The notes below the pieces were generated by a model. That model searched no databases and had not been told where the DNA came from. It saw nothing but the letters and a program-made list of their open reading frames with translations. Positions 54,425 through 64,000 of a stretch of 64,000 nt of DNA are shown piece by piece; the stretch's first letter is position 1; each line of letters opens with the position of its first letter. Source of the stretch: Saccharina japonica (lineage: Eukaryota; Sar; Phaeophyceae; Laminariales; Laminariaceae); the NCBI GenBank assembly GCA_008828725.1, contig MEHQ01001746.1, positions 826,549-890,548 of the forward strand. The letters run 5' to 3'. The translations under genes were made by a program, and so were the position numbers.

Positions 54425-55872
54425 AAGGGATCACGCGATTAAGAGATAAGAGCATATCGTCGGTCTCAGCGTGCGATGAACGCCCGCTCTCATAAGTATA
54501 TTGGCCTGTGGCTGGACGCCGGGATTGGAAGACGAACCAGTGGTCTTGTGGTGGTCTCTCGAAGAATTTCGCTATTAAATATCATTCGACGTTTTCGTCG
54601 ATCTAATGCGTACCATAGCAAGATATGCAAGCGGGTCTTGTCTCAGGGTACCTTTGGTAGCCTCCGCCTTATATATCATGATAACGTGTGCTTCTTATAG
54701 TACGTCAGCACAACACTCGCATGCTGGAAACTACTTCCAGTTTGAACGGGAAGACTCGCACGATATTGCGCTTGAATATGGTCGGAATGACGTAGTGGCC
54801 AGTGTCGAATTTGAGGATACTACTGGAGGAGTATATAGAGCAAGTCATTCCGGCCTAAACTCGGCTCACGAAACACAGTAACGGTAGTGATCCACCCTTC
54901 AAGCTCACTCAATGACCTGTCACCACTGCTAGTTGGAGGTTCTACACGGAGCCAGGTCGGCGTGCAGACAAGCGCAACGTGTACTCCCACATAAGCCAGG
55001 TCACGACAGATCATACCACTGCTGGTACAGTGGCGGTTTAAGCCAAGGCCGTCGTCTTCGCACCGCGTCAAAAGCATTTCGTGTCACTACAATCAAAACA
55101 ACCATAACAACAGTGAATACACGAACTACCGCAGGGTAACACCTAACATGAAAGGTCGAGTAATACGTCAGTCATTAGAGTAGTGGAATTGAAACTGCCA
55201 AACCAATCTCCAAGATTGAAGGCGGTTACATGTGACGCCAGTACGACAGCGCCAGCAGCGTTCCGTCTCTCTAACGCTGTCGAAATATTACTGGGTGTGA
55301 TGGCCAACCCATCATTTCTCCAATATAGAACGCTCTCCGCCCCGGAGTCGTTTTCTATTGTGGGAATGCACGCTCCGGCCATGCGCGCAGAGACTACAAA
55401 GTGTCCATTCTGCAAGTACTCGCACCCTATTGACGAGGGTGTCAGCCGGTAAATGTGGTTAATTTTAGGCCGACTGACGGCGTCCCAGTTACACTTTCGG
55501 CTTCGCCGACAAAACTATCGGATACTTCAAAGTGTGGACCTCTTCAACACGCGGTTGGGCCCACCACCACCGAAGACCGACGACACGTGACGCTCCCTGG
55601 GCATCAGAGCATAAAGTTCAAGGTTGTAAAAGGTAATTACAGCAACGACTACTCCGTGATTTGCGGGATGACACCAAATGGGCGCTCGACTTGCGATGCT
55701 AGCGACTCTTCCGCACGGGCGAAACATTATCCTGGCATGCCCAACTGCTACGTGCTTACGCTGCTCGTACATGGCTGGGAACACCAAAGTTGTCTTCCGT
55801 TTGATCATTTTCCCCTATTTCCTTCATATCCCAAATGCCCCTTATACCTCATACTACTCCTTATATATCTTG
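54425..55872 (-). repeat. Inverted R module at the end of unit C
   Basis: Reverse complement of about 46922-48610, for example GATCACGCGATTAAGAGATA against TATCTCTTAATCGCGTGATC near 48580. It ends at TTATATATCTTGT, followed by about 40 bp before unit D sequence begins. Confidence 0.75.
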
Positions 55873-55892
55873 TTTGGGTGGCCGGTAGATGA
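54476..55892 (+). pseudogene. Conserved R-module gene remnant, plus strand (inverted copy of unit C)
   Basis: The ordered segments of the R gene read on the plus strand: 54476-54700 (LVVVSRRISLLNII), 54700-54881 (STSAQHSHAGNYFQFE, DDVVASVEFEDTTGG), a broken middle part, 55183-55452 (CDASTTAPAAFRLSNAVEI, TKCPFCKYSHP) and 55455-55892 (GPTTTEDRRHVTLPGH, YSNDYSVICGMTPN). A one-base insertion after the KYSH motif ends the fourth segment early; the fifth is the longest open version of the C-terminal part. Function is unknown. Confidence 0.4.
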
Positions 55893-56218
55893 AGAAACAA
55901 CTATTGAGTGACGTTTGTTTATAATTGCAACACATATGTCTGCGACCAGGTGCGTGTACCTGAGCGCTGGAGTAGGTGCAGGAACTATGCGCTATTGGTA
56001 GTACTCTTACCTAACGTGCAATAAACAGAACCTACAACGAATAGACCTTACCTTGTTTTTTACCCCAAGAGTACTTACTGCGTTATATGGCTTTACCTGG
56101 CAATGGATGAAACTGAAACGCCTGCTTCCTGCACGCTTATGTTGAAGAATATGGAGTTCGACTAACGGTGTCTACAAAGCAAAAGCACCAGCGCGTTGGG
56201 AGTCGCACACGCGTACCT

Positions 56219-56386
56219 ATGGCAGTATTTATGGATATTCCACCGGCGACTGGCGGATCGATTGCGGTCGAAGCGACCTGGTCGCTAGCGCAATTTTTGC
56301 AGCCTTGCAGGCGATGTAATAGTCTGGAGCGGAATATTTGTAGGTTAATCGGTATGGAATGTCGATTGATGCTCCTCCAACTATGA
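56219..56386 (+). pseudogene. T-module frame 1 (unit D)
   Basis: ATG-initiated, MAVFMDIPPATGGSIAVEATW then SLAQFLQP, after which a frameshift relative to B sends it into unrelated sequence to 56386. The N-terminus is shared with C (near 41685). It is a remnant. Confidence 0.3.
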
Positions 56387-56468
56387 CTGAAAAACGCCTC
56401 ATGTGATTTACGCGGAATTTTCTTTCTTCATATTGATACTACTGTAGTTTCAAATTATTTGCTGCCAC

Positions 56469-56731
56469 GACGCGTGCTACGAGGTATGTAGCACGTTTTA
56501 TCTGAAACCGAATCAGAATGAAGGGGATCCTAAACACCATGTCGTCGAAATGTTTTTTTTTGTGTTTCAGTTTATTTTTCTTTTTTTTGTATACTTAGGG
56601 TATGGGATTGATAGTCCAGTAGATGATTTGTTTTCCTCCTAAATCAGTTTTCGGATGAGAAGTATTGAGCTCCTCAAGTGACCAATCACCCTGAGAAAAA
56701 TCAGCAGTGCACCTCTACCGTAGCATGCGTC
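56469..56731 (+). mobile_element. MITE-like element, T-module copy in unit D
   Basis: Left end GACGCGTGCTACGAGGTATG, right end GTGCACCTCTACCGTAGCATG. Interior CTCCTCAAGTGACCAATCACC is intact. Same position as in A and B. Confidence 0.65.
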
Positions 56732-57050
56732 GTCCCACCATGATAGGCTATGGTAATTACCCGGTGTCTGGTCTGTTGCACCTTGTATACCCCTCGTGCC
56801 GCGTACGCTGTACGCAGACGAGTAACTCGCGTAGCATTCACCTGGAGAGTTGATTGAGAAAACAATGTCACTTGAGTTATGTGTTCCTATTCGCGGCTCC
56901 CAGCCTGTAAGCTGAGTTTTGAGTTAACATTTTCTTCAGGTTTCGATCTGCTGCAAATAGCTAAAATTATAATTGGGGTCGTATCAACACGGTAACGTAC
57001 ACGGTTACGAGCCATCTTCCCTTCTCATTCAACAGGCTAAGGCCTCCCCA

Positions 57051-57330
57051 ATGGTTGCTGCAGGTCGCGCGTTTTGTATACTGTCCGGCCTTTATCTAGT
57101 ATATAAGGACCTCGAGATTCCTGTCAGTGGTCAATTAACACCCGTCTGTTATCGATTGGTCATTAAATGTCGTTATTGCATTTCGTTTCCACCTGAAATA
57201 CGGACTCCCGTCAGGCGGAGTAGGTGACGACTCTCGTAAGATGTCGTTGAGGACACCGTCTAAGGTAGACGTGCTGCAAAGTGCCTATGAGGTTGGTCAA
57301 TTCGGCAGCTCTATACATCACACGAAAACT
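57051..57330 (+). pseudogene. T-module frame 2 (unit D)
   Basis: Open from MVAAGRAFCILSGLYLVY through LEIPVSGQLTPVCY to PEIRTPVRRSR, stopping at 57227. The continuation (RMSLRTPSKVDVL) lies in another frame after a one-base change. It is the best version of the first half of this peptide, while C and B preserve the second half. Confidence 0.35.
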
Positions 57331-57444
57331 GTTTTCGAAAAATAAAATAAAACTCACAACCAGACAAACAGATCCATGGTCTAGGTGAACTCAAAATCAT
57401 ATTTGCAAGAAAACGATGGCATTCCGAACATTGTTTGAGTTAAC

Positions 57445-57531
57445 CCTTTCAGAACTGCAGTCCCGTTTTGGGGAAAAATTACTTAGAATTTGAGTGGTTT
57501 GTCCCCAAAAGGAGACTGCAGTTCTAAAAGG
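57445..57531. mobile_element. 87-bp hairpin insertion (mini-MITE)
   Basis: Absent from the same place in C (near 42055). It has about 30-bp inverted ends with three mismatches: left CCTTTCAGAACTGCAGTC followed by a GTTTTGGGGA string, right the near-perfect complement. Only about 27 bp lie between. The left flank is TTAAC; no clear duplication is seen on the right. No other copy is in the window. Confidence 0.65.
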
Positions 57532-58320
57532 TCCCGTAGTTGAAAACGTCTTTTCGCCAAAACACGGTACAGTGCCCCCCTTATCGAAGGACAAGGTTTA
57601 GTTACTTCCCTCACCGATCGTTTAGCGGTGCCGCCCCGAAGTGATGCATGTGGGGTGCAACGCATCTAGAAGCTGTCATATATGATTCCGTTCGCCAAAT
57701 TTATCTCGATGCATTGTCCGTCGCAAAAACAACCGACTTCCCACGCAATTTAACCCACGGCTGTGTCGCTGTACAACATGCTATTGAAATATCACCTTCG
57801 TGTTCCCGTTCTGCCGTGCTGTTACAGTGAAACGCATGCAGTAGTGACGGCGATGTTTACACTCGGCGTGACTGCCCCATTGGTCTAGAACTCGACTTCA
57901 TGAACTCGAGAAGTATCGCACACGGCACGGGCTTTTGACAGCCACCTTTTTCTCACACGGGGGTGCTCGGATCTCAGTCAACGCAGAGGGCCTTCTCGCC
58001 CGCAAACTTTCGCAACCGGGCATTTGACCCTACACAATGGAGGTAGAAAGGCGCAAATGCCCGACGTGTTTATGCGTCCGTGTAGGGTCATTGGGGCCGT
58101 GGGTTCATAGTACTTAATGCGTTTCGAAGTTAGTTGCCGATGATATTATATTGAAAGTTTTCGAAGACTCACGTTTGCCAGATCCTTATAGTCCGTCGCA
58201 TTTTACTCGTGTACCACCAGCCGAAAGGTTGCACAGTTCATTCCTAACGTTCACTTTTCTGTCTATCTCTTATGCCGACCTGCCTCTGGCAAATCTCAGC
58301 CGCCGTAACGAAAGGGAACA

Positions 58321-60254
58321 ATGGTGTGTTGCCGCTATGTTTCCTGCAAGAAGCGACCAAGGTTTAACGTCGGTGGCGGCTCAGGACGAATCTACTGTAA
58401 GCAACATGCTGAGGACAGCATGGTGAACGTCATCACCAGGCGTTGCTCACGTGACTCCTGCACCAGACAGCCGCGCTTTACCACAAAGGGCAGCAAGACT
58501 ACTCGCTACTGCAAGCAACATGCTGAATTCGGCATGGTGAACGTGCGCGACAAGAAATGCTTGGATGGCATCTGCAGAAGTTGGCCGTCCTTCAACGTCT
58601 TCGGCAGCAAGACTGCTCTATACTGTAAGCAACTCGCTAATGACGGCATGATGGGCGTGGGCGCCGAGCAATGCTTGCATGACTCCTGATCAAGGTAGTC
58701 TGACATCAATACCGAAGGCTGAAAGACAACGAAGTACTGCAAGCAACACGCTAAGGACGGCATGGTTAACGTGTACGCCAAACAATGTCTGCATGACTCC
58801 TGCTCGAGATACCCAAACTTCAGCACTGAGGGCAGCAAAACAGCAACGTACTGCGGGAAACATGCTGAGGACCGCATGGTGAACATGGGAAAGAAGAAAT
58901 GCAAGCATGACGCCTGCTCAAGCCAGCCGTCCTTCAACGTCGACGTCAGCAAGACCGCTCTTTACTGCAAGCAACATGCTAAGGACGGCATGGTCAACGT
59001 GCGCGACAAGAAATTCCTGCATGGTTCCTGCTCGACGAACGCAAGCTTCAACACCGACGGCAGCAAGACATCGATGTACTGCAAGCAACATGCCACACAT
59101 GGCATGGTTAACGTGCGCGAGAAGCAATGCGGGCATGACTCCTGCTTAAGCCGGCCGTCCTTTAACGCCGAAGGCAACAAGATGACTCTCTACTGCAAGC
59201 AACATGCCAAGGACGGCATGGTGAACGTGCACCGCAAGCAATGCTTGCGTGGCTCGTACTCGAGGAACCCAAGCTTCACCGTCGACGGCAGCAATACTGT
59301 TATCTACTGCAAGCAATATTCCAAGGAGGGCATGGTGAACCTGCGCGTGAAGCAATTCGTGCATCACTCCTGCACAAGCCGGCCCGCATTCAACTTCGAG
59401 GGCAACAAGACTGCTCTATACTGCAAGAAAATGCTAAGGACGTAATGGTGAACGTGCGCGACAAGCAATGCTTGGATAATTCCTGCACTAGCCGGCCAGC
59501 ATTTAACGTCGAGGGAAACAAGACTGCTGTATACTGCAAGCAACATGCTGATGACGACATTGTGAACGTGCGCGACAAGCAATGGTTGAATGATTCCTGC
59601 ACTAGCTGGCCGGCCTTCAACGTCGAGGGCAGCAAGACTGCACTCTACTGCAATAAACATGCTATGGACGGCATGGTCGACGTCGTTAGCAAGCTGTGCT
59701 CACATGACACCTGCACGAAACACCCAAGCTTCAACACCCAGGGCAGCAAGACCGCAACGTACTGCAGGCAACATGCTCAGGACGGCATGGTGAACGTGCG
59801 TGACGAGCGATGCTTAAATAATTGCTGCACTAGCTGGCCGTCCTTCAACGTCGAGGGAAGCAGTACTTCTCTCTACTGCAAGCAACATGCTGTTGCCGGT
59901 ATGGTGGGCACCGGCACCAGAAAGCGTGATTGTTCACATGACTCCTGTTGCAAGCGGCCATTGTGGGGCGTGCTAACCGACGTCGCGGCAACTGTATGCA
60001 CTAGCCGTAAGAATGATATCTTGGTCGGCCCGGTTATTCACTTCCAACGCAGAGGCAAGATCATAGGCTGCAGTAAAAGTTCGCGCTGGGGACTCGACGG
60101 AGGCCAGCCCACGCACTGCCCCGATCGCGGCCCTGTCGAGGACGGGTTTGTTTGTATCGTAGGCACAGCTAGCAGCAAGCTAACCCTATGTTAGCCAATT
60201 CGGCGGTGTCTTAAGGAACCCCTCGTTTGATGTATAAACAGAGTGTTCTTTTTG
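58321..60254 (+). pseudogene. EsV-1-7 repeat pseudogene D1
   Basis: Starts at the subfamily ATG and shows about sixteen repeats. Repeat 4 has three in-frame stops (first at 58687-58689, where the second Cys codon became TGA). The frame then runs from 58762 to a frameshift near 59428, where C-K-Q-H became CKKM, and resumes in another frame to a stop at 60192-60194, short of the ancestral tail at 60254. Several repeats have lost Cys or His (FLHGSC, RGSY, FVHHSC, WLNDSC, CTSRK). It has more repeats than B1/C1, so repeat number changed after duplication. No intact product is possible. Confidence 0.87.
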
Positions 60255-62250
60255 AACGGGTTTGAATTAGCCCGCAGAGTTATGCAGTTGCAGTGCTTTT
60301 ACCCGTGGGAGCGTTCATTCGCTGGGGCAGAGGTAAATTTAATAATAATATGCCTTATATTCTTGAAGGAGTCTCCCCAATGGTTTGGGTCTTTATACGA
60401 TATCTCCAACACTGTTACTCTTCTATCTTACTATTTTGAAGATCACCGTCCTATTTTGGCGCGCGACAGTCGAGTTGACTGAAGGTCTTGCCTATGAAAC
60501 GACTCCAGGTATTGCTCTAAACTCATGAAAGGTCTGGAATGTTTCGCACGAGCGGAACATTACCGAGCCCCTGCAAGTCGAAGCGACCGCAGAGCTCCGG
60601 GCTGATCTCAAGGTTGTGACCTTTTGAGCTAACATCGGCGACGGAGTCGGGAGCGGCCACTCTAACTTTGAAAGAGGCGTTTGAAAGCCGATAACCACAG
60701 TACTAAACCATCTGTCTTACCTCGCCGTCATGTGACGTCACACACACGTCATAGTCGACATTGCGTTCAGAAAGAGGCGCACACGGTAGTCGTCCTGATT
60801 CGGTATTTGGGCTTAAAGAAGGTAACGTCAGTTGAAAACGGTTCATGTAGAATCTGATCATCTAACAAAAACAGCATTTTCAGCTTTTTTGGACTCGAAC
60901 GGAACGTCCATTTTAAATTTAGTATCAATGTTCACGGTGCGGCTGGTTTGCAGGTGTTTGTCATTCAAAGCTCACCTGGTGAAAGATGTGTGGATATTGT
61001 GCAGAATGTTTGACACTGCCAAAGAGTAATCAATGTTTCGCATATTAACATTATTTCTGGTCCGTTGTACTCCATTTTCACGCCGCTTCTACCTCAACAG
61101 CGCTATCATGCAGCAACGCCGTACCACCGCACGACGATGTGTAAATCAATTCCAAAATGATGGTGCTGTACAGTTCTAGCACGCATTTGATGTCTAGTGT
61201 AGATGAACTGTGTATTTGTCCATGTCGGAACTACTGTACAACGCAGAACGTCTTCAAAACTGTCGCCCCGCCCAACATTGCCATTGCTGATGTCTTAGCA
61301 ACGCATTGTAACGGGCTCCCGGTAAAATCACGGAGGTGGTTTGTCTGTTACGATGAACATTTCCACGCTCGTAGTTTGCTAAGCGTTGTGGGGCGGTAAA
61401 CGATTGGCGAACCAAACTCTGGGGGTCTCGAATATATTTGAGAGGCTCGACAGTTTGTTTTTTAATATAATCGTTTCGAAACGACCGTAGTTGAGTGTAC
61501 AGGGATGATTAGCCCGAGAAATGTGCCTGGAGGTTCCACATTTGAGGTGCACATGGAGTACAACTAGTTCGCTGGCAACCTCCCCGCCAAAAACCAGGTG
61601 TAAATGTAGGTGTCTGTAATTTGGAGCTTGTGGAACGCAGGGTACCTTTCGTCGGAGATGATGCAGAACTTTAGATACAGTCTGTTCAATGCACTGTGTC
61701 AGACGTTTTGTTTCCAGCACAGGCCATATAACAGGTGAATGCTTGAAAGCATTGAGTTTGTTGGTGTCTCGAACGTATGTCTCGATCGCTAGTACGTCCT
61801 CTACCACCCGAGTAACACTTTACATGGTAGGTTCGATCTTATCGTCGACTGCGGCCTGCGTTTGTGCGAAACGTGTCTATAAACGGGGCCAAAGTGTTCG
61901 TGCACCAGTGCGATCATCGCGTCCAACGGGACCGAGGACATAGAGAGGCCCGTACCGAGCTCATTGTCACACACTGCTATCGCGTGGTGTCCTAGGCTCT
62001 TGTCAACCCGTTATGGTTATTTCTAGTGGGGAGCCCCCCCTACCCATCCAGTTGTTCCTGAGGATATCCCAACTTTGTCGGTGCCGGGCAATAACTAACT
62101 TCACTATTAATGTAGGAGGTCTTAGGGGATTGCAAAATCCCCGTCTGAGCATGTCAACGCCAAGGTCGTTGTAGTGTAGGGATTGTAGCGCTCTCAATAA
62201 ACAGCTCGCGCCCAAAACGCATAGTGTGTCCCTTGTCCAACACAAATAGC
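60255..62250 (+). repeat. U module of unit D, plus start of R
   Basis: 3' flank of D1, colinear with 44554 to about 46530 in C. It then switches at about 62255 into R in reverse orientation. Confidence 0.7.
61379..61985 (-). pseudogene. Conserved minus-strand gene remnant in U (unit D)
   Basis: The 142-codon frame 61807-61379 keeps in one frame the two halves that are shifted in B: TYVRDTNKLNAFKHSPVI, CIEQTVSKVLHHLRRKVPC, VPQAPNYRHLH, ASELVVLHVHLKCGTSRHIS and NKLSSLSNIFE. Upstream (61985-61807) the first part (AVCDNELGTGLS, HEHFGPVYRHVSHK) is open but in another frame, as in C. This is the most informative copy for the downstream half. No family is recognised. Confidence 0.42.
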
Positions 62251-62255
62251 GATAT

Positions 62256-64000
62256 GCCAGCTTGTCTTGTGTCAGGGCACCTTCGGACGCCTCCGCTATT
62301 CATTCAACATGATCACGTGTGAATTGTATAGTACGTCAGCACAACACTCGCATGCTGGCAATTTCTTCCAGTTTAAATGGGAAGACTCGCGCGATATTAC
62401 GCTCGGCGGTGATCGGGATGGCGTTGTGGCCAATGTCGAATTTGATGATACTACTGTAGGAGTATCTAGAGCACGATATTCCGGCCTAAACTCGACTCAC
62501 GAAACACAGTCACGGTAGTGATACACCCTTGAAGAACATTCAATGACCTGTCACTACTGCTAGTGGAAGGTTCTCCACGGAGCCAGGTCTACGTGCAGAT
62601 TACCGCAACGTGCATTCCCATATATGCCAGGTCACGTCGGATCATACCACCGCTGATACAGTGCCCGCTCACGCAAAGGCCGTCGTCTTCGCACCGCGTC
62701 AAAATCATTTCGTGCCACTACAACCAAAACAACTATACCAACAGTGAATACACTAACTACCACAGGATAACACTAAACCTGAATCCTCGAGTAATACGTC
62801 AGTCATTAATGTAGTGGAATCGAAACTGCCAATAAAATGTTCCAGATTGAAGGCGTCTACATGTGACGCCAGTACGACAGCGCCAGCAACTTTCCGTCTC
62901 TCTAACGATGTCGAAGTAGTACTGGACGTGTTGGTCAGCCCATCATTTCGCCATTACAGGACGCCCCCCGCCCTGGAGTCATTTTGTATTGTGAGAACGG
63001 ACGCTCCCGTCATGCGCGTAGATACTACAAAGTGTCCATTCTGCAAGTATTGCCACATTCCGACGAAGGTGTCAGCCTGTAAATGTGTTTCTTTTCAGGC
63101 CGACTTACGGCGGCGCAGTTACACGCTCCACTTCGCCTACAAAACAATTGGATAGTTCATAATGTCGATCCTTTCAGCACGCTTTGGGGCCCATCACCGC
63201 CGATACCTGGCGGCACGTGACGCTCCCGCAGCATCAGAGCAGAAAGTTCAAGTTCGTAAATGGTAATAAACAAAACGTCTACTCCGTGTTTTTGCGGGAT
63301 GACACCAAATTTCTGCTCGAGTTGCAATGGTAGCGATCATACCGCACAGGCGCCACATGATCCCGTCATGCCCTACTGCTGGGGGTTTAAGCTGTTCGTA
63401 CATGGCTTGGATCACCAACGTTGTCTTCGGTTTTGTCGTTATCCCTTATTTCCTTTATATCCCAAATGCCCCTTATACCCCTTCTTACCCCTTATATCTC
63501 TTGTAAAGGGCCCCTTATATCCCTCAAAAGGGGTCCCAAAAGGGTAAACCTCTCGTTATTCGAAAAAACGGTTACCCTCCCGCCGAAGAGCGATTCTCTT
63601 CTGTACTGTGAATAGCTGTGTTTGGGATATCGATGCTTTCCTTCGTGAAGGTTGCAACTCTTTCGCCGGTGTAATCTCAATGCCGGAATCTAGTGTGCCC
63701 GACGACCTGACCCCCTCGAGTATGACATTCGTCATCATCTTAACCTCCCTTTGATTTAACGATGCCATATCACTAGGCTCTCGCGATCGCTGGGCAAGAG
63801 AGCCGGGAAACCCTTACACGAGGGCATGGTCCTTCAGTTTTGTGTGGGTTGGGTGTAATAGTTGTATGCCGCGCCGTGCCACCTGTCGCGTAGTAAATGT
63901 TTTTTTTTTGTGTTTGACAAGTGAACCTCTATTTTATTTGGTCTCGGATTGATTATAGAGAACGCAAAGATCCCCACACTACAATGACCTTGGATTATGA
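62256..64000 (-). repeat. Inverted R module at the window end (unit D)
   Basis: Reverse complement of about 46440-48410 in C. Landmarks: AGTACGTCAGCACAACACTC near 62330, the CCCCTTATA-rich stretch near 63480-63540, and GTGAAGGTTGCAACTCTTTC near 63644. It continues to the window edge. U is thus followed by R in the opposite orientation to that in B and C. Confidence 0.7.
62267..63547 (+). pseudogene. Conserved R-module gene remnant, plus strand (unit D)
   Basis: Segments: 62267-62518 (STSAQHSHAGNFFQFK, NVEFDDTTVGVSRA), 62563-62814 (RSRRIIPPLIQCPLTQRPSS), 62814-63155 (CDASTTAPATFRLSNDVEV, TKCPFCKYCHIPTKVSACKC) and 63260-63547 (MTPNFCSSCNGSDHT). This copy keeps the full cysteine cluster: C-x2-C-x3-C-H, then C-x-C about eight residues later. 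A stop at 63153-63155 ends the third segment. Function is unknown; the cluster could bind zinc. Confidence 0.4.

Larger units (their letters stand above)
55915..58320 (+). repeat. T module of unit D
   Basis: Begins inside T, at the equivalent of about 41368 in C (GCAACACATATGTCTGCGACC), and runs to the D1 start codon. The left several hundred bases of T are absent. It contains a MITE, T frames 1 and 2, and an 87-bp hairpin insertion. Confidence 0.7.

Noticed and set aside
5801..60254. An integrated phaeovirus
   Set aside because: The EsV-1-7 name comes from a virus gene, but the family is expanded in brown-algal genomes. I see no capsid, polymerase, helicase or other viral core gene in the window.

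Overview
The window looks like nuclear DNA of a stramenopile, most probably a brown alga. The main evidence is eight loci built from tandem cysteine/histidine repeats with spacing C-x4-C-x16-C-x2-H-x12 (38 residues, 114 bp). This is the EsV-1-7 repeat, named after a gene of the brown-algal virus EsV-1, expanded as a family in brown-algal genomes and found in the Ectocarpus developmental regulator IMMEDIATE UPRIGHT (IMM). Everything else also fits a eukaryote: long spacers, no operons or bacterial gene density, small inverted-repeat elements, a probable LTR insertion and minisatellites. The species cannot be named from the sequence.

Layout. (1) 1-2480: spacer. (2) Unit A, about 2485-10887: plus-strand EsV-1-7 gene A1 (intact, 415 aa) and minus-strand pseudogene A2, with the middle of the unit deleted. 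(3) 10888-12320: spacer with a broken acidic ORF. (4) Unit B, about 12325-28640: plus-strand gene B1, split by a 2.4-kb insertion and carrying stops, and minus-strand gene B2 (intact, 793 aa, 20 repeats). (5) 28640-40867: spacer with a solitary MITE, palindromic minisatellites, a GTAC-rich tract, a Gln-rich minisatellite and a tRNA-like fragment. (6) Unit C, about 40868-55872: plus-strand gene C1 (intact, 568 aa) and minus-strand pseudogene C2, which sits in the loop of a multi-kilobase inverted repeat. (7) Unit D, 55915 to the window end: plus-strand pseudogene D1 followed by an inverted R module.

I name the non-EsV parts of the repeated unit T (before the plus gene), U and R (after it) and S (after the 3' end of the minus gene). 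The full order, seen in B and C, is T - EsV(+) - U - R - S - EsV(-), so the two genes converge. T, U, R and S contain short reading frames that recur between copies but are broken by stops and frameshifts. None matches a transposase, integrase or polymerase that I recognise. A MITE-like family of about 250-340 bp with TIR core GCTACGGTAGAGGTG occurs inside T and S and once on its own in the spacer.

Relationships. Plus-strand genes form one subfamily (start Met-Val-Cys-Cys, end TECSF) and minus-strand genes another (start Met-Gly-Ile-Cys in B2, end TECRF). Both share an atypical C-terminal region of about 100 residues, so they descend from one duplication. The cluster appears to have grown by segmental duplication and inversion of the whole unit, with repeat turnover inside the genes and decay of about five of the eight loci. 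The biochemical role of EsV-1-7 repeats is not established; metal binding through the C-C-C-H set is an inference. Module boundaries were judged by eye and may be off by tens of bases.
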